64,000 nucleotides of DNA from Variovorax dokdonensis (lineage in GTDB: Bacteria; Pseudomonadota; Gammaproteobacteria; Burkholderiales; Burkholderiaceae_C): positions 26,454-90,453 of the forward strand of contig NZ_JASZYV010000007.1 of the NCBI RefSeq assembly GCF_030316895.1, written 5' to 3'. Under the pieces are notes generated by a model. That model worked only from the letters and a program-made list of their open reading frames with translations. It had not been told where the DNA came from and did not search any database. Made by a program: the position numbers and the translations under genes. Positions 8,627 to 18,202 of the stretch are shown here, in pieces. Positions within the stretch are counted from its first letter, which is position 1, and each line of letters begins with the position of its first letter.

Positions 8627-10104
8627 GGCAGTGACAAGGTCTGGTCGGCTCGGGCCACGTGCTGCGCATATTCCTGCATGCGGCCGCTGGCCGCCAGCAA
8701 CTGGGCCAGGGCCAGGTCGTATTCGTAGGCCGCTGCGGCGCGCTGGGTCTGCGCCACGCTCAGCGCCACCTGGGCGTCGATCAACTCGGTGGCGTTGGCC
8801 TGCCCCTCGCGGAAGCCCAGGTCGTGCACGCGCACGTTTTCTTCGGCAGCCGTCATGTTGGTCGCGAGCAGCAGGAACTGCTGACGCGCCGTCTCCACGC
8901 CTTGCCAGCTGCGCTCGATCAGCGTGGCCACGTCGTTGCCCGCTTGCGCCCAGGCGGCTTCGGCCTGCTGCTCGCGCGCCCGGGCGGCGCTCTCGGTGGC
9001 CTGGCGGTCCACGTTGGAAAAGAGCGTGTAGTGCACCCCCACGCCGACGATCCAGTCGGGGTCGGGCAGCACCGCATTGTCGGAATTGAAGTTGTAGGAA
9101 CCAAAGCCGTAGACCTGCGGCATGGCCAGCGATTGCGCGGCCTTCACCCCGCTCTTGCTGATGTCGCGCAATGCCGCCAGGCGCATCAGCGCGGGGGAGT
9201 TCGCACGGCCTTCGTCGACGAACTGCTGCGCTGGTGGCAAGGGCCGCGACTGCGCGAACAGCGGCGTGCTCGGCTGCACCTTGCCGCTTTCATTGAGCAG
9301 GCGGGTGAGCACCGCCTGCGCCGTCTCGTAGTCATTGCGGGCACGCAGCAGTTGCCGTTCGGCGGCGTTGCGCGCCACTTCCACTTGCAGGCGCTGCGCC
9401 TTGCTGAGCATGCCCTGACGCTCGATCTTCAGCGCGTTGTCGAGATGGCGCTGGAACCGATCGAGGTTCTGCTGGCTGGTCTGGACCACCTGCGCAGCCA
9501 GCTGCTGGCCGAAGTAGGCCGCGACCAGTTGCAGCCCGAGCTGGTCCGAGACGGACATCAGCTCCGCCTGCGCCTGCCGTGCGCTGGCCTGCGCGGCATC
9601 CTGCGTGGCGCCGGACATCCCGCCGGTATAGATTGGCCAAAGCAGCGTGACCGTCGGCCGCCAGATGTTCTGCTGCACCTTCGTCGACAGCGAATCGGGG
9701 ATCCGTTTGAGCGCGCCCGCGACCAGCCCACTGACGGCAGGCGGAACCGTCGGCGTGACGGGCAGCGAGGCCAGGAAGCCGTTGATCGACGACTCCACAA
9801 GGTTGCGGGCTGCGGTGAGCGAGACCTCCAGCGTCTTCTGGTAGCGAAAGTACTGCGCGTCGATGGACAGGATCGGCAGGTTCAGCCCCGAGACAGCCTG
9901 CGCCGAGTTCTGCGAGGCATCCACCCCGGCGCGCGCGGCGGTCAAGGCGCTGGAGGTGGAAGACAGCCGGTCCTGAGCGGCGACAAAGCTGTAGCTCGCG
10001 CCTGCTGCGCCGCCCTGGCCCTGCGCCCCCGTTGCCGCCACGAGCAAGAGCATGGCCATGAGGGGACGAAGGGACGGCTTTCGAGCAGCGGTGACAAACG
10101 GCAT
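8623..10104 (-). CDS. TolC family outer membrane efflux protein
   Basis: This 493-residue protein has a signal peptide ending near ATGAQGQG and two outer-membrane efflux (OEP) repeats rich in long amphipathic helices. It would form the trimeric outer-membrane channel of a tripartite exporter with the HlyD and ABC-2 proteins that follow. ATG at 10104 was chosen because it begins the signal peptide; the frame is open to 10164, but the extra residues are not signal-like. A weak GGGAAGAA lies upstream. First gene of the operon. Confidence 0.9.
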   Translation of the reverse strand: MPFVTAARKPSLRPLMAMLLLVAATGAQGQGGAAGASYSFVAAQDRLSSTSSALTAARAGVDASQNSAQAVSGLNLPILSIDAQYFRYQKTLEVSLTAARNLVESSINGFLASLPVTPTVPPAVSGLVAGALKRIPDSLSTKVQQNIWRPTVTLLWPIYTGGMSGATQDAAQASARQAQAELMSVSDQLGLQLVAAYFGQQLAAQVVQTSQQNLDRFQRHLDNALKIERQGMLSKAQRLQVEVARNAAERQLLRARNDYETAQAVLTRLLNESGKVQPSTPLFAQSRPLPPAQQFVDEGRANSPALMRLAALRDISKSGVKAAQSLAMPQVYGFGSYNFNSDNAVLPDPDWIVGVGVHYTLFSNVDRQATESAARAREQQAEAAWAQAGNDVATLIERSWQGVETARQQFLLLATNMTAAEENVRVHDLGFREGQANATELIDAQVALSVAQTQRAAAAYEYDLALAQLLAASGRMQEYAQHVARADQTLSLP

Positions 10105-10162
10105 TGCCGCGATTCTTCCCCACTCTTCGCTCCCAAGGCAAATGTGTTGCGCAGCCCCTCGC

Positions 10163-10202
10163 AAAAAGAGAAAAGCCGCGTCACCCCGAAAGGTGCGCGG
10201 CT
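10163..10202 (-). terminator. Rho-independent terminator after dnaJ
   Basis: On the minus strand the arms AGCCGCG and CGCGGCT plus an inner CACC/GGTG pairing form an 11-bp stem with a single bulged base and a 6-base loop, followed by TTTTCTCTTTTT. It lies 35 bases beyond the dnaJ stop and separates the chaperone genes from the tolC-type operon. Confidence 0.85.
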
Positions 10203-10237
10203 CTTCAAGTCAGCGAAACAGCTTGTGGCGAACCAGG

Positions 10238-11371
10238 CTAGCTGAAGAACTCCTTCGCCTTGTCCAGCCAGCCCTTGTCGTTGGGGCTGTGCTTTCCGCC
10301 GCCCTTCTTGAGCGAGTCGTCCAGTTCCTTGAGCAGCTTGCGCTGGTGCTCGGTGAGCTTGACCGGCGTTTCCACGCGGACGTGGCAATACAAGTCGCCC
10401 GCATAGCTGGCGCGCACGCCCTTGATGCCCTTGCCGCGCAGGCGGAACTGCTTGCCGCTTTGCGTGCCTTCGGGAATGTCGATGGTGGCATTGCCCTTGA
10501 GCATCGGCACCTCGATCTCGCCGCCGAGCGCCGCGGTGGTCATGCTGACCGGCACGACGCAGTGCAGGTCGTCCCCGTCGCGCTCGAACACGTCGTGCTT
10601 CTTGAGCCGGATCTCGATGTACAGGTCGCCCGGCGGGCCGCCGTTGGTGCCTGGCTCGCCGTTGCCGGTGGAGCGGATGCGCATGCCGTCGTCGATGCCG
10701 GCCGGGATCTTCACTTCCAGCGTCTTGTTGTTCTTGATCTTGCCCTGGCCGTGGCAGGTGGCGCACGGCTCGGGAATGATCTTGCCGGTACCGCGGCATT
10801 GGGGGCAGGTCTGCTGCACGCTGAAGAAGCCCTGGCGCATCTGCACCGCGCCCTGGCCATGGCAGGTGGTGCAGGTGATGGGCTTGGTGCCGGGCTTGGC
10901 GCCGGTGCCGTGGCACGTGCCGCAATCATCCCAGCTGGGAATGCGGATCTGGGCGTCCTTGCCGTCGGCGGCCTCTTCCAGCGTGATCTCCATCGCGTAG
11001 CTGAGGTCGTTGCCGCGGTACACCTGGCGCCCGCCGCGTCCGCGGCCTGCAGCGCCACCGAAGACGTCGCCGAAGATGTCGCCGAAGGCCTCGGCAAAAC
11101 CACCGAAGCCTTCCGCCCCCGGTCCGCGCATGTTGGGGTCGACGCCGGCGTGGCCGTACTGGTCGTAGGCGGCGCGCTTCTGCGCGTCCGACAGCATCTC
11201 GTAGGCTTCCTTGGCCTCCTTGAACTTCGCCTCCGAATCCTTGGCCCCGTCGCCATGGTTGCGGTCGGGGTGGTACTTCATCGCAAGCTTGCGATAGGCC
11301 TTCTTCAGTTCATCGTCGGTTGCGTTCTTGGGAACGCCAAGGATCTCGTAGTAGTCGCGTTTGGTGGCCAT
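10238..11371 (-). CDS. dnaJ: Chaperone protein DnaJ
   Basis: This 377-residue co-chaperone stimulates the DnaK ATPase and delivers substrates. It has an N-terminal J domain with the HPD motif (KYHPDRNHG), a Gly/Phe-rich linker near residues 75-105, four zinc-binding CxxCxGxG repeats (CGTCHGTG, CTTCHGQG, CPQCRGTG, CATCHGQG), and the C-terminal substrate-binding part. Length is normal for class I DnaJ. It lies 98 bases behind dnaK and shares its transcript, with a stem-loop in the gap. Confidence 0.98.
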   Translation of the reverse strand: MATKRDYYEILGVPKNATDDELKKAYRKLAMKYHPDRNHGDGAKDSEAKFKEAKEAYEMLSDAQKRAAYDQYGHAGVDPNMRGPGAEGFGGFAEAFGDIFGDVFGGAAGRGRGGRQVYRGNDLSYAMEITLEEAADGKDAQIRIPSWDDCGTCHGTGAKPGTKPITCTTCHGQGAVQMRQGFFSVQQTCPQCRGTGKIIPEPCATCHGQGKIKNNKTLEVKIPAGIDDGMRIRSTGNGEPGTNGGPPGDLYIEIRLKKHDVFERDGDDLHCVVPVSMTTAALGGEIEVPMLKGNATIDIPEGTQSGKQFRLRGKGIKGVRASYAGDLYCHVRVETPVKLTEHQRKLLKELDDSLKKGGGKHSPNDKGWLDKAKEFFS

Positions 11372-11418
11372 GGTCTTCGCGCGGTGGGCAATTCAATGCA
11401 GGGGTCAGGAAACGGAAA

Positions 11419-11453
11419 GAGGCTGGACACCCGTTTGTCGGTCGTCCAGCCTC
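11419..11453 (-). other. Stem-loop between dnaK and dnaJ
   Basis: A perfect 10-bp inverted repeat (GAGGCTGGAC / GTCCAGCCTC) with a 15-base loop lies in the dnaK-dnaJ gap. On the minus strand it is followed by TCTTTCCGTTT, a poor T-run, so it is more likely a partial attenuator or an mRNA-stabilising element setting the DnaK:DnaJ ratio than a full terminator. Confidence 0.55.
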
Positions 11454-11469
11454 GAAGAAGGCGAAAGGA

Positions 11470-13407
<1,938 letters not shown>

Positions 13408-13448
13408 GTTGTGTGCTCCTGCTTTCTAGAGAATTTCTTGTGCTGAAC

Positions 13449-13476
13449 TTGTGGATAACCCGTGCGGTTTCAAGGG
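13449..13476 (-). promoter_or_regulatory. Possible sigma32 promoter before dnaK
   Basis: The minus strand reads CCCTTGAAA, an excellent sigma32 -35 element, 13 bases before CCACAAG, a weak match to the CCCCATNT -10 element. It lies about 45-70 bases before the dnaK ATG. The -10 half is poor, so this may be a minor promoter. Confidence 0.45.
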
Positions 13477-13528
13477 ATGAACTGGGGACGGGCTGTGGGT
13501 ATTTGTGTGCCGGGTTGCGTTGTGCGGC

Positions 13529-14128
13529 TCAGGCGGGTGCGCTGACCGTGACCAGCGCCGGGCGCAGCACGCGGTCGGCGATGGTGTAGCCCTTCTGCAG
13601 CACGCCCACGATCGTGTTGGGCTCCTGGCCGGGCGCCGGCACCATCGAGATGGCCTGGTGCAGGTTGGGGTCGAACTTCTCGCCGGCGGGCGGGGCGATC
13701 TCGACCACCTTGTTGCGCTCCAGCGCGCTCTTGAGCTGGCGCAGGGTGGCTTCGGCCCCTTCGCGGATCTGTTCGATCGTGCCGTCCTGCACGGCCAGGC
13801 CGGCCTCCAGGCTGTCGGTCACGGGCAGCAGCGATTCGGCGAAGGACTCGATGGCGAACTTGCGGGCCTTGCTCGATTCTTCTTCGGCGCGGCGGCGGGT
13901 GTTCTGCATGTCGGCCTGCGCGCGCAGCACCTGTTCGGAAAGCTCGGCATTCTTGGCCTGGAGGGCGGCCACTTCTTCCTGCAGGCTCGCCAGAACCTGC
14001 TGCAACTCGGCCTCGTTCGCGGCCTGCGCGGCCTCGGCTTCCTCGGGGCTCATGTCGCCCAGGGACTGCGTGCGTTGAGCTTCGTCTTCCGAAGCGGGGT
14101 TTTGTGCGGGATTTTGGCGGTCAGACAT
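13529..14128 (-). CDS. grpE: Nucleotide exchange factor GrpE
   Basis: This roughly 199-residue protein has an acidic N-terminus, a long coiled coil (about residues 35-100) and the C-terminal GrpE beta domain (NPNLHQAISMVP, GYTIADRVLRPALVTV). It exchanges ADP on DnaK and acts as a thermosensor. Two consecutive ATGs (14131 and 14128) are possible starts and neither has a clear Shine-Dalgarno sequence. A longer frame to 14251 is ruled out because the sigma32 promoter lies within it. First gene of grpE-dnaK-dnaJ. Confidence 0.95.
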   Translation of the reverse strand: MSDRQNPAQNPASEDEAQRTQSLGDMSPEEAEAAQAANEAELQQVLASLQEEVAALQAKNAELSEQVLRAQADMQNTRRRAEEESSKARKFAIESFAESLLPVTDSLEAGLAVQDGTIEQIREGAEATLRQLKSALERNKVVEIAPPAGEKFDPNLHQAISMVPAPGQEPNTIVGVLQKGYTIADRVLRPALVTVSAPA

Positions 14129-14209
14129 CATCGATTGGCTGGCAGAAATGTCGGGACAAGAGTCGAGGCAAATGTCGGTCAACGGGTGATTTGCAAACAA
14201 TTGCCCACC

Positions 14210-14238
14210 AGATGGGGGTGGGTACTCGGCTTTCAAGG
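14210..14238 (-). promoter_or_regulatory. Sigma32 heat-shock promoter of grpE
   Basis: Reading the minus strand, CCTTGAAA (14238-14231) is followed after 13 bases by CCCCATCT (14217-14210). This matches the sigma32 consensus CTTGAAA-N(11-16)-CCCCATNT at nearly every position with correct spacing. Transcription should start near 14203, about 72 bases before the grpE ATG. Confidence 0.85.
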
Positions 14239-14259
14239 CGCCAAGTGGCACGCAAGAAG

Positions 14260-14283
14260 AAAAAAAGCGGCCCGAAAGCCGCT
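14260..14283 (-). terminator. Terminator after the FKBP gene
   Basis: AGCGGC and GCCGCT pair around a 6-base loop, followed on the minus strand by a run of seven T. It lies about 80 bases beyond the FKBP stop and just upstream of the grpE heat-shock promoter, insulating the two units. Confidence 0.8.
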
Positions 14284-14365
14284 GTCTTGAGTGCCGGCAG
14301 GCCGGATGGGCCGTTCCTCCCAGTTGGGCGCTGGGGAGCCGAATATCAAGCGGGTTGGTCGTGCT

Positions 14366-14716
14366 TTAGCGCACAGCCAGCAGTTCGACGTCGAACTTCA
14401 GCGTGGCATTGGGCGGAATCACGCCGCCGGCGCCGCGGCTGCCGTAGCCCAGATCGGCCGGGATGATGAGGGTGCGCTGGCCGCCCACCTTCATGCCCTG
14501 CACGCCCTCGTCCCAGCCACGGATGACCTGGCCGGCGCCGAGCGAGAAGACGAAGGGGTCGTTGCGATCGCGGCTGGAATCGAATTTGGCGCCCTGGACG
14601 CCGTCGTTGTAGAGCCAGCCGGTGTAGTGGACTTGCACGTGCTGGCCGGCCTTGGCTTCGTCGCCGGTGCCGACTTGGGTGTCTTCGTATTGAAGGCCGG
14701 AAGGGTTGGTTTGCAT
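14366..14716 (-). CDS. FKBP-type peptidyl-prolyl isomerase
   Basis: This 116-residue single-domain FKBP has the full fold and typical motifs (GQHVQVHYTGWLYNDG, GAGQVIRGWDEGVQGMKVGGQR, IPADLGYGSRGAGGVIPPNATLKFDVELL, quoted in parts). It catalyses proline cis-trans isomerisation. With no signal peptide, it should be cytoplasmic. ATG at 14716 was chosen over an upstream in-frame codon because GAGAGGA precedes it and MQTNPSGLQYEDT is a usual FKBP start. It is an independent unit ended by the hairpin at 14260-14283. Confidence 0.95.
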   Translation of the reverse strand: MQTNPSGLQYEDTQVGTGDEAKAGQHVQVHYTGWLYNDGVQGAKFDSSRDRNDPFVFSLGAGQVIRGWDEGVQGMKVGGQRTLIIPADLGYGSRGAGGVIPPNATLKFDVELLAVR

Positions 14717-14887
14717 GTTGAGTCCTCTCGTGTATCTGGGATGCGCTTTGGCGTCGATTCTTCGATGCCCTAAGTGGCGTTCGCGAAGCGACGGCAAGCC
14801 TCCAAGTCTAAGGCCGGGGCGGGAAGGCGTTTTTCAGGCGTCCGGGCGCGCGGCGAAGCGGCGCCGCACAGCGTCTTCCGGCCAGTC

Positions 14888-15235
14888 TCAGTTGACCGAC
14901 GCGGCGTGGGGCGGGCTGGGCGCCTCGGCGCTCTTTCGGGTCTGGCCCTGCTGCCAGCGGACGGCAAAGGCTTGCAGGTCGGACAGACGCTTGAACAGGT
15001 CGAGGCCGCTTGGCGTGAGGCAGTAGCCCTCGCCGCCGTGCGAGACGATGCCGGCTTCTCGCAGTTCCTTGATGCGGGTGTTGAGCGTGTTGGGCGTGAC
15101 GCCCCCCACGCTGTCCTGGAGCAGGCGGAAGGTTTGCGCATGACCGTCACGCAGAGCCCACAGGACTCGCATGGCGTACCGAGCTTCCAGCAGCGCCAGC
15201 AACTGGCTGATGGCTGCAGTTTCCTTGGTGCTCAT
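14888..15235 (-). CDS. HxlR-type winged helix transcriptional regulator
   Basis: This small protein (115 residues) resembles the HxlR/MarR-like winged helix family: YAMRVLWALRDGHAQTFRLLQDSVGGVTPNTLNTRIKELREAGIV covers helix-turn-helix and wing, followed by YCLTPSGLDLF. Family members are small dimeric DNA-binding regulators. ATG at 15235 has AGGAG nine bases upstream; a longer frame begins at 15256. A TATAGT -10 box and an inverted repeat over the -35 region lie upstream and suggest autoregulation. Target genes are unknown. Confidence 0.75.
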   Translation of the reverse strand: MSTKETAAISQLLALLEARYAMRVLWALRDGHAQTFRLLQDSVGGVTPNTLNTRIKELREAGIVSHGGEGYCLTPSGLDLFKRLSDLQAFAVRWQQGQTRKSAEAPSPPHAASVN

Positions 15236-15281
15236 GCGCGGCGACTCCTGAGGCATCCGGTGCCGAGAGGGTGGGGCCGCG

Positions 15282-15323
15282 ACTATATCCCGAAAGAATG
15301 GGCCCTGCTACGACTTTTGTAGC
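15282..15323 (-). promoter_or_regulatory. Promoter and inverted repeat before the HxlR-type gene
   Basis: TATAGT on the minus strand (15287-15282) is a good -10 box 46 bases before the ATG. The -35 position (15310-15305) has a weak hexamer TAGCAG, but it overlaps the inverted repeat GCTAC-N7-GTAGC (15307-15323). A repeat at that site fits an operator used by the regulator on its own gene. Confidence 0.45.
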
Positions 15324-15372
15324 TGAGAAGTCAGGCTGGGCGCGGTCTCCGAGAGATCAAAACAATGCCATA

Positions 15373-15388
15373 GTTGTTTCCAAACAAC
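15373..15388. repeat. Palindrome between psd and the HxlR-type gene
   Basis: GTTGTTT-CC-AAACAAC is a perfect 7-bp inverted repeat with a 2-base centre. The loop is too small for a transcript hairpin and there is no T-run, so an upstream protein-binding site for the HxlR-type promoter is more likely than a terminator. Confidence 0.4.
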
Positions 15389-15401
15389 GCAGGCAGGCGA
15401 C

Positions 15402-16325
15402 TCAAGTGCCGCGGGCTGGCCAGGTCGGTGCCATGACCTCGCCCAGGCGTACCGGTCCGCCAGGGATCCAGAGCGGGTTGAAGCTCAATCTAGGTTTGGG
15501 AAACAGCATGACGACCGTCGAGCCCAGCATGAAGCGGCCCATTTCTTCGCCGCGCCGCAGCGCGATGCGCTCGTTGTCGTAGCGCCATTCGCGGATCTGG
15601 CCCACGCGGGGCGGATTGACCACGCCGTGCCACACGGTGGCCATGCTGCCGACGATGGTGGCGCCCACCAGCACCAGCACGAACGGGCCGTGCGCCGCCT
15701 CGAACACGCAGACCACGCGTTCGTTGCGGGCAAACAGACCGGGCACGCCGCGCGCCGTGGCTGGATTGACCGAGAAAAGGTCACCCGGCACATGGATCAT
15801 CCGTATCAGCCGACCGTCGCAGGGCATGTGGATGCGGTGGTAGTCGCGCGGGCTCAGGTACAGCGTGGCAAAACTGCCGTCGGCGAACTGTGCGGCCAGT
15901 TGCGCGTCGCCACCCACCAGGGCGGTGGTGCTGTAGTGATGGCCTTTGGCCTGGAAGATCTGGTCCTTCTCGATCGCGCCGAACTGGCTGATCGTGCCGT
16001 CCACCGGCGAGACCAACGCCGCGTCGGCGATCGGCCGTGCGCCCGGCTTGAGCGCGCGGGTGAAGAAGTCGTTGAAGGTGTCGTAGCGCAGCGGGTCGGA
16101 CTCGAGCGCCTCGCCCATGTTGACCGCGTACTTCGCGATGAAGCGCTCGATCACCCAGGGCGTGAAGCTGTGGCGGCGGCCCGCTACCCAGCCGGCGAAT
16201 GCAGTCAGGGCCTGCTTGGGCAGGAGGTACTGCGAGGAGACGGACAGGCGTTCTGAAAAGCTCAAGAGATGCGGCCTCGTGGCAGTGGCATGGATCGGGC
16301 TGGGGATTCTAGGTCCCCGCCCCAT
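15402..16325 (-). CDS. psd: Phosphatidylserine decarboxylase proenzyme
   Basis: This enzyme makes phosphatidylethanolamine from phosphatidylserine at the inner membrane. The self-cleavage motif LGST, which yields the pyruvoyl group, is at residues 267-270. Conserved SPVDGTISQFG, YLSPRDYHRIHMP and PGDLFSVNP are present. The ATG at 16325 gives 307 residues. A TTG at 16265 preceded by ACGAGG would give about 287 and align better with family members that begin near SDRLAVLPQYLLPK, so the true start may be there. It follows the Bug gene by 24 bases. Confidence 0.93.
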   Translation of the reverse strand: MGRGPRIPSPIHATATRPHLLSFSERLSVSSQYLLPKQALTAFAGWVAGRRHSFTPWVIERFIAKYAVNMGEALESDPLRYDTFNDFFTRALKPGARPIADAALVSPVDGTISQFGAIEKDQIFQAKGHHYSTTALVGGDAQLAAQFADGSFATLYLSPRDYHRIHMPCDGRLIRMIHVPGDLFSVNPATARGVPGLFARNERVVCVFEAAHGPFVLVLVGATIVGSMATVWHGVVNPPRVGQIREWRYDNERIALRRGEEMGRFMLGSTVVMLFPKPRLSFNPLWIPGGPVRLGEVMAPTWPARGT

Positions 16326-16349
16326 TCTGGACCGCCCCGCGCCGCAGCG

Positions 16350-17339
16350 TCATTCGGCCTTGATGCCGGCCGCCTTGATCACCTGCGCCCACTTCTCGAC
16401 CTCGGCCTTCTGGAAGGCGGCGATCTCGGTGGTGCTCATGTCGGCGGGCGTCATGCCGAAGTTCTTGAGCTTCTCCTGCATTTCGGGCTCTGCCAGGATC
16501 TTGCGGATCTCGGTGTGCAGCCGGTCGACAATCGGCGCGGGCGTTCCGGCCGGCACGAAGATGGCCTGCCACGAGAGCACCGAGTAGTCGGCCAGGCCGG
16601 GAATGCCTGACTCGGCCACGGTGGGCACGTCGGGCATGGAGGGCAGGCGCTTGGCCGAGGTGACGGCGATGGCGCGCAGCTTGCCGCTCTGGATGTGGGG
16701 CGCTGCGACCACGGTGGTGTCGAACATCATGTCGACCTGCCCGCCGATCACGTCCTGGATGGCCGGGCCGCTGCCTTTGTAGGGCACATGATTGAACTTC
16801 ACGCCCGACTTGAACGCCAGCAACTCCAGCGACAAATGCTGAGAAGTACCGATGCCGGCCGAGGCCGACGACAGGCCCCCCGGCTTGGCCTTGCTGGCCT
16901 CGACGATGTCCTTGAGCGTCTTGTAGGGGCTGCTCGCGGGAACCACCAGCACGGTCGGGTTGGTGCCGATCAACGTCACCGGCGAGAAGGACTTGATGGG
17001 GTCGTAGCCGATCTTGGCGTACAGGCTGACGTTGATGGCGTGCGAGCTGATGGTGCCGCCCAGCATCGTGTAGCCGTCCGGCGCCGCGCGCGAGGCGACT
17101 TCTGAGCCGACGCTGCCGCCGGCGCCGCCCCGGTTTTCCACGACCACGCTGGTGCCCAGCGCCGTTCCGAGCTTCTGGCTGATCAGGCGTGCCAGCACGT
17201 CGGTCGTGCCGCCGGCGGGAAACGGCACCATGTAGTTGATGGGCTTGCCCGTGGGCCAGTTGCCCTGCGCGATGGCAGGCAGGCCGAAGGCGGCCACTGA
17301 GACAGCGAGGACGCTGTGGATGATGGTGCGGCGTTGCAT
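16350..17339 (-). CDS. Bug/TctC family solute-binding protein
   Basis: This 329-residue protein has a signal peptide (MQRRTIIHSVLAVSVAAFGLPAIAQ, in parts) and the Bug/TctC fold with YMVPFPAGGTTDVLARLI and DVPTVAESGIPG. Such periplasmic receptors bind carboxylates, usually for TctAB transporters or signalling systems. No tctA or tctB is present, so this is an orphan. ATG at 17339 has AAGGAGA upstream. It is the last gene of the run from udh, 52 bases after the SDR gene, which suggests a ligand among uronates or aldarates (inference). Confidence 0.9.
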   Translation of the reverse strand: MQRRTIIHSVLAVSVAAFGLPAIAQGNWPTGKPINYMVPFPAGGTTDVLARLISQKLGTALGTSVVVENRGGAGGSVGSEVASRAAPDGYTMLGGTISSHAINVSLYAKIGYDPIKSFSPVTLIGTNPTVLVVPASSPYKTLKDIVEASKAKPGGLSSASAGIGTSQHLSLELLAFKSGVKFNHVPYKGSGPAIQDVIGGQVDMMFDTTVVAAPHIQSGKLRAIAVTSAKRLPSMPDVPTVAESGIPGLADYSVLSWQAIFVPAGTPAPIVDRLHTEIRKILAEPEMQEKLKNFGMTPADMSTTEIAAFQKAEVEKWAQVIKAAGIKAE

Positions 17340-17391
17340 GGTGAGTCTCCTTTTGTGTGATCGATGCAGGTGGATCGGCAAGAGCCCGTTT

Positions 17392-18156
17392 TCAGGGCAT
17401 GTACTGCCCGCCGTTGACTTCGAGAATCTGGCCCGTCACGTAGCCCGACAGCGCTTCGGAGGCCAGGAACAGGAATGCGCCCACGCATTCGTCCGGCGTG
17501 CCAATGCGGCCCATCGGGATCGTGGCGCGGAACGACTCCAGCATCTGCGGCGTCGAGAACTGGTCATGGAAGGGCGTCTGGATCACGCCGGGCGCCACCG
17601 CATTGACGCGGATCTTGTCGCCCACCAGTTCCTTGGCAAGGCCCCGCGTGGCGGTGCTGACGAAACCCTTGGCGCCGGCATACAGGTAGGCGCCGGGGCC
17701 ACCACCGTGGCGCGCTGCCACCGAGCTGACATTGATGATGCTGCCGCCCTGGCCGCCAGCTCTCATGAGGGGCACGGTTTCGCGGCAGAAGGCCAGCACC
17801 GATCTCGCGTTCAGGTGCAGCACCTCGTCGAACAGTTCGTCGGGCATGTCGCCGATCGGCACGCGCTTGACGAGCCCGCCGGCGTTGTTCACCAGGACAT
17901 CGATGCGGCCCAGGCGCGCGTTTGCTTCCTTGACGACGCGAGCGATGGCGGCGGTGTCGCGCACGTCGCCCTGCAGTGCGAAGGCCTCGCCGCCGGCGGC
18001 GGCAATGTCGGCCACGACCTTGTTGGCCGCGTCGGCCGAGCTGTTGTAGTGCACCGCCACGCGCATGCCTTGCGCCGCAAAGCCTGCGGCGACGGCGGCG
18101 CCGATACCGGTGCTGGCACCGGTGACGAGTGCGGTCTTGCCCTTGAGATCCATCAT
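17392..18156 (-). CDS. SDR family NAD(P)-dependent oxidoreductase in hexuronate cluster
   Basis: This 254-residue classical short-chain dehydrogenase has the cofactor motif TGASTGIG near residue 13, the NNAG motif, the catalytic Ser in INVSSVAA and YxxxK in YAGAK. The C-terminal VTGQILEVNGGQYMP is typical. Its substrate cannot be read from sequence. Sitting between garD and the Bug gene, it may oxidise or reduce a sugar acid or sugar related to hexuronates (inference). Tandem ATGs at 18156; AAGGA lies eight bases upstream of the first. Confidence 0.88.
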   Translation of the reverse strand: MMDLKGKTALVTGASTGIGAAVAAGFAAQGMRVAVHYNSSADAANKVVADIAAAGGEAFALQGDVRDTAAIARVVKEANARLGRIDVLVNNAGGLVKRVPIGDMPDELFDEVLHLNARSVLAFCRETVPLMRAGGQGGSIINVSSVAARHGGGPGAYLYAGAKGFVSTATRGLAKELVGDKIRVNAVAPGVIQTPFHDQFSTPQMLESFRATIPMGRIGTPDECVGAFLFLASEALSGYVTGQILEVNGGQYMP

Positions 18157-18202
18157 CTGCTCGATCCTTTCGTTGGAGGTTCGGCCCAGGTTCGGGTCGC
18201 CT

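Noticed and set aside
14129..14251. Longer grpE reading with start at 14251
   Set aside because: The extension contains the sigma32 promoter, so it lies upstream of the transcript start.
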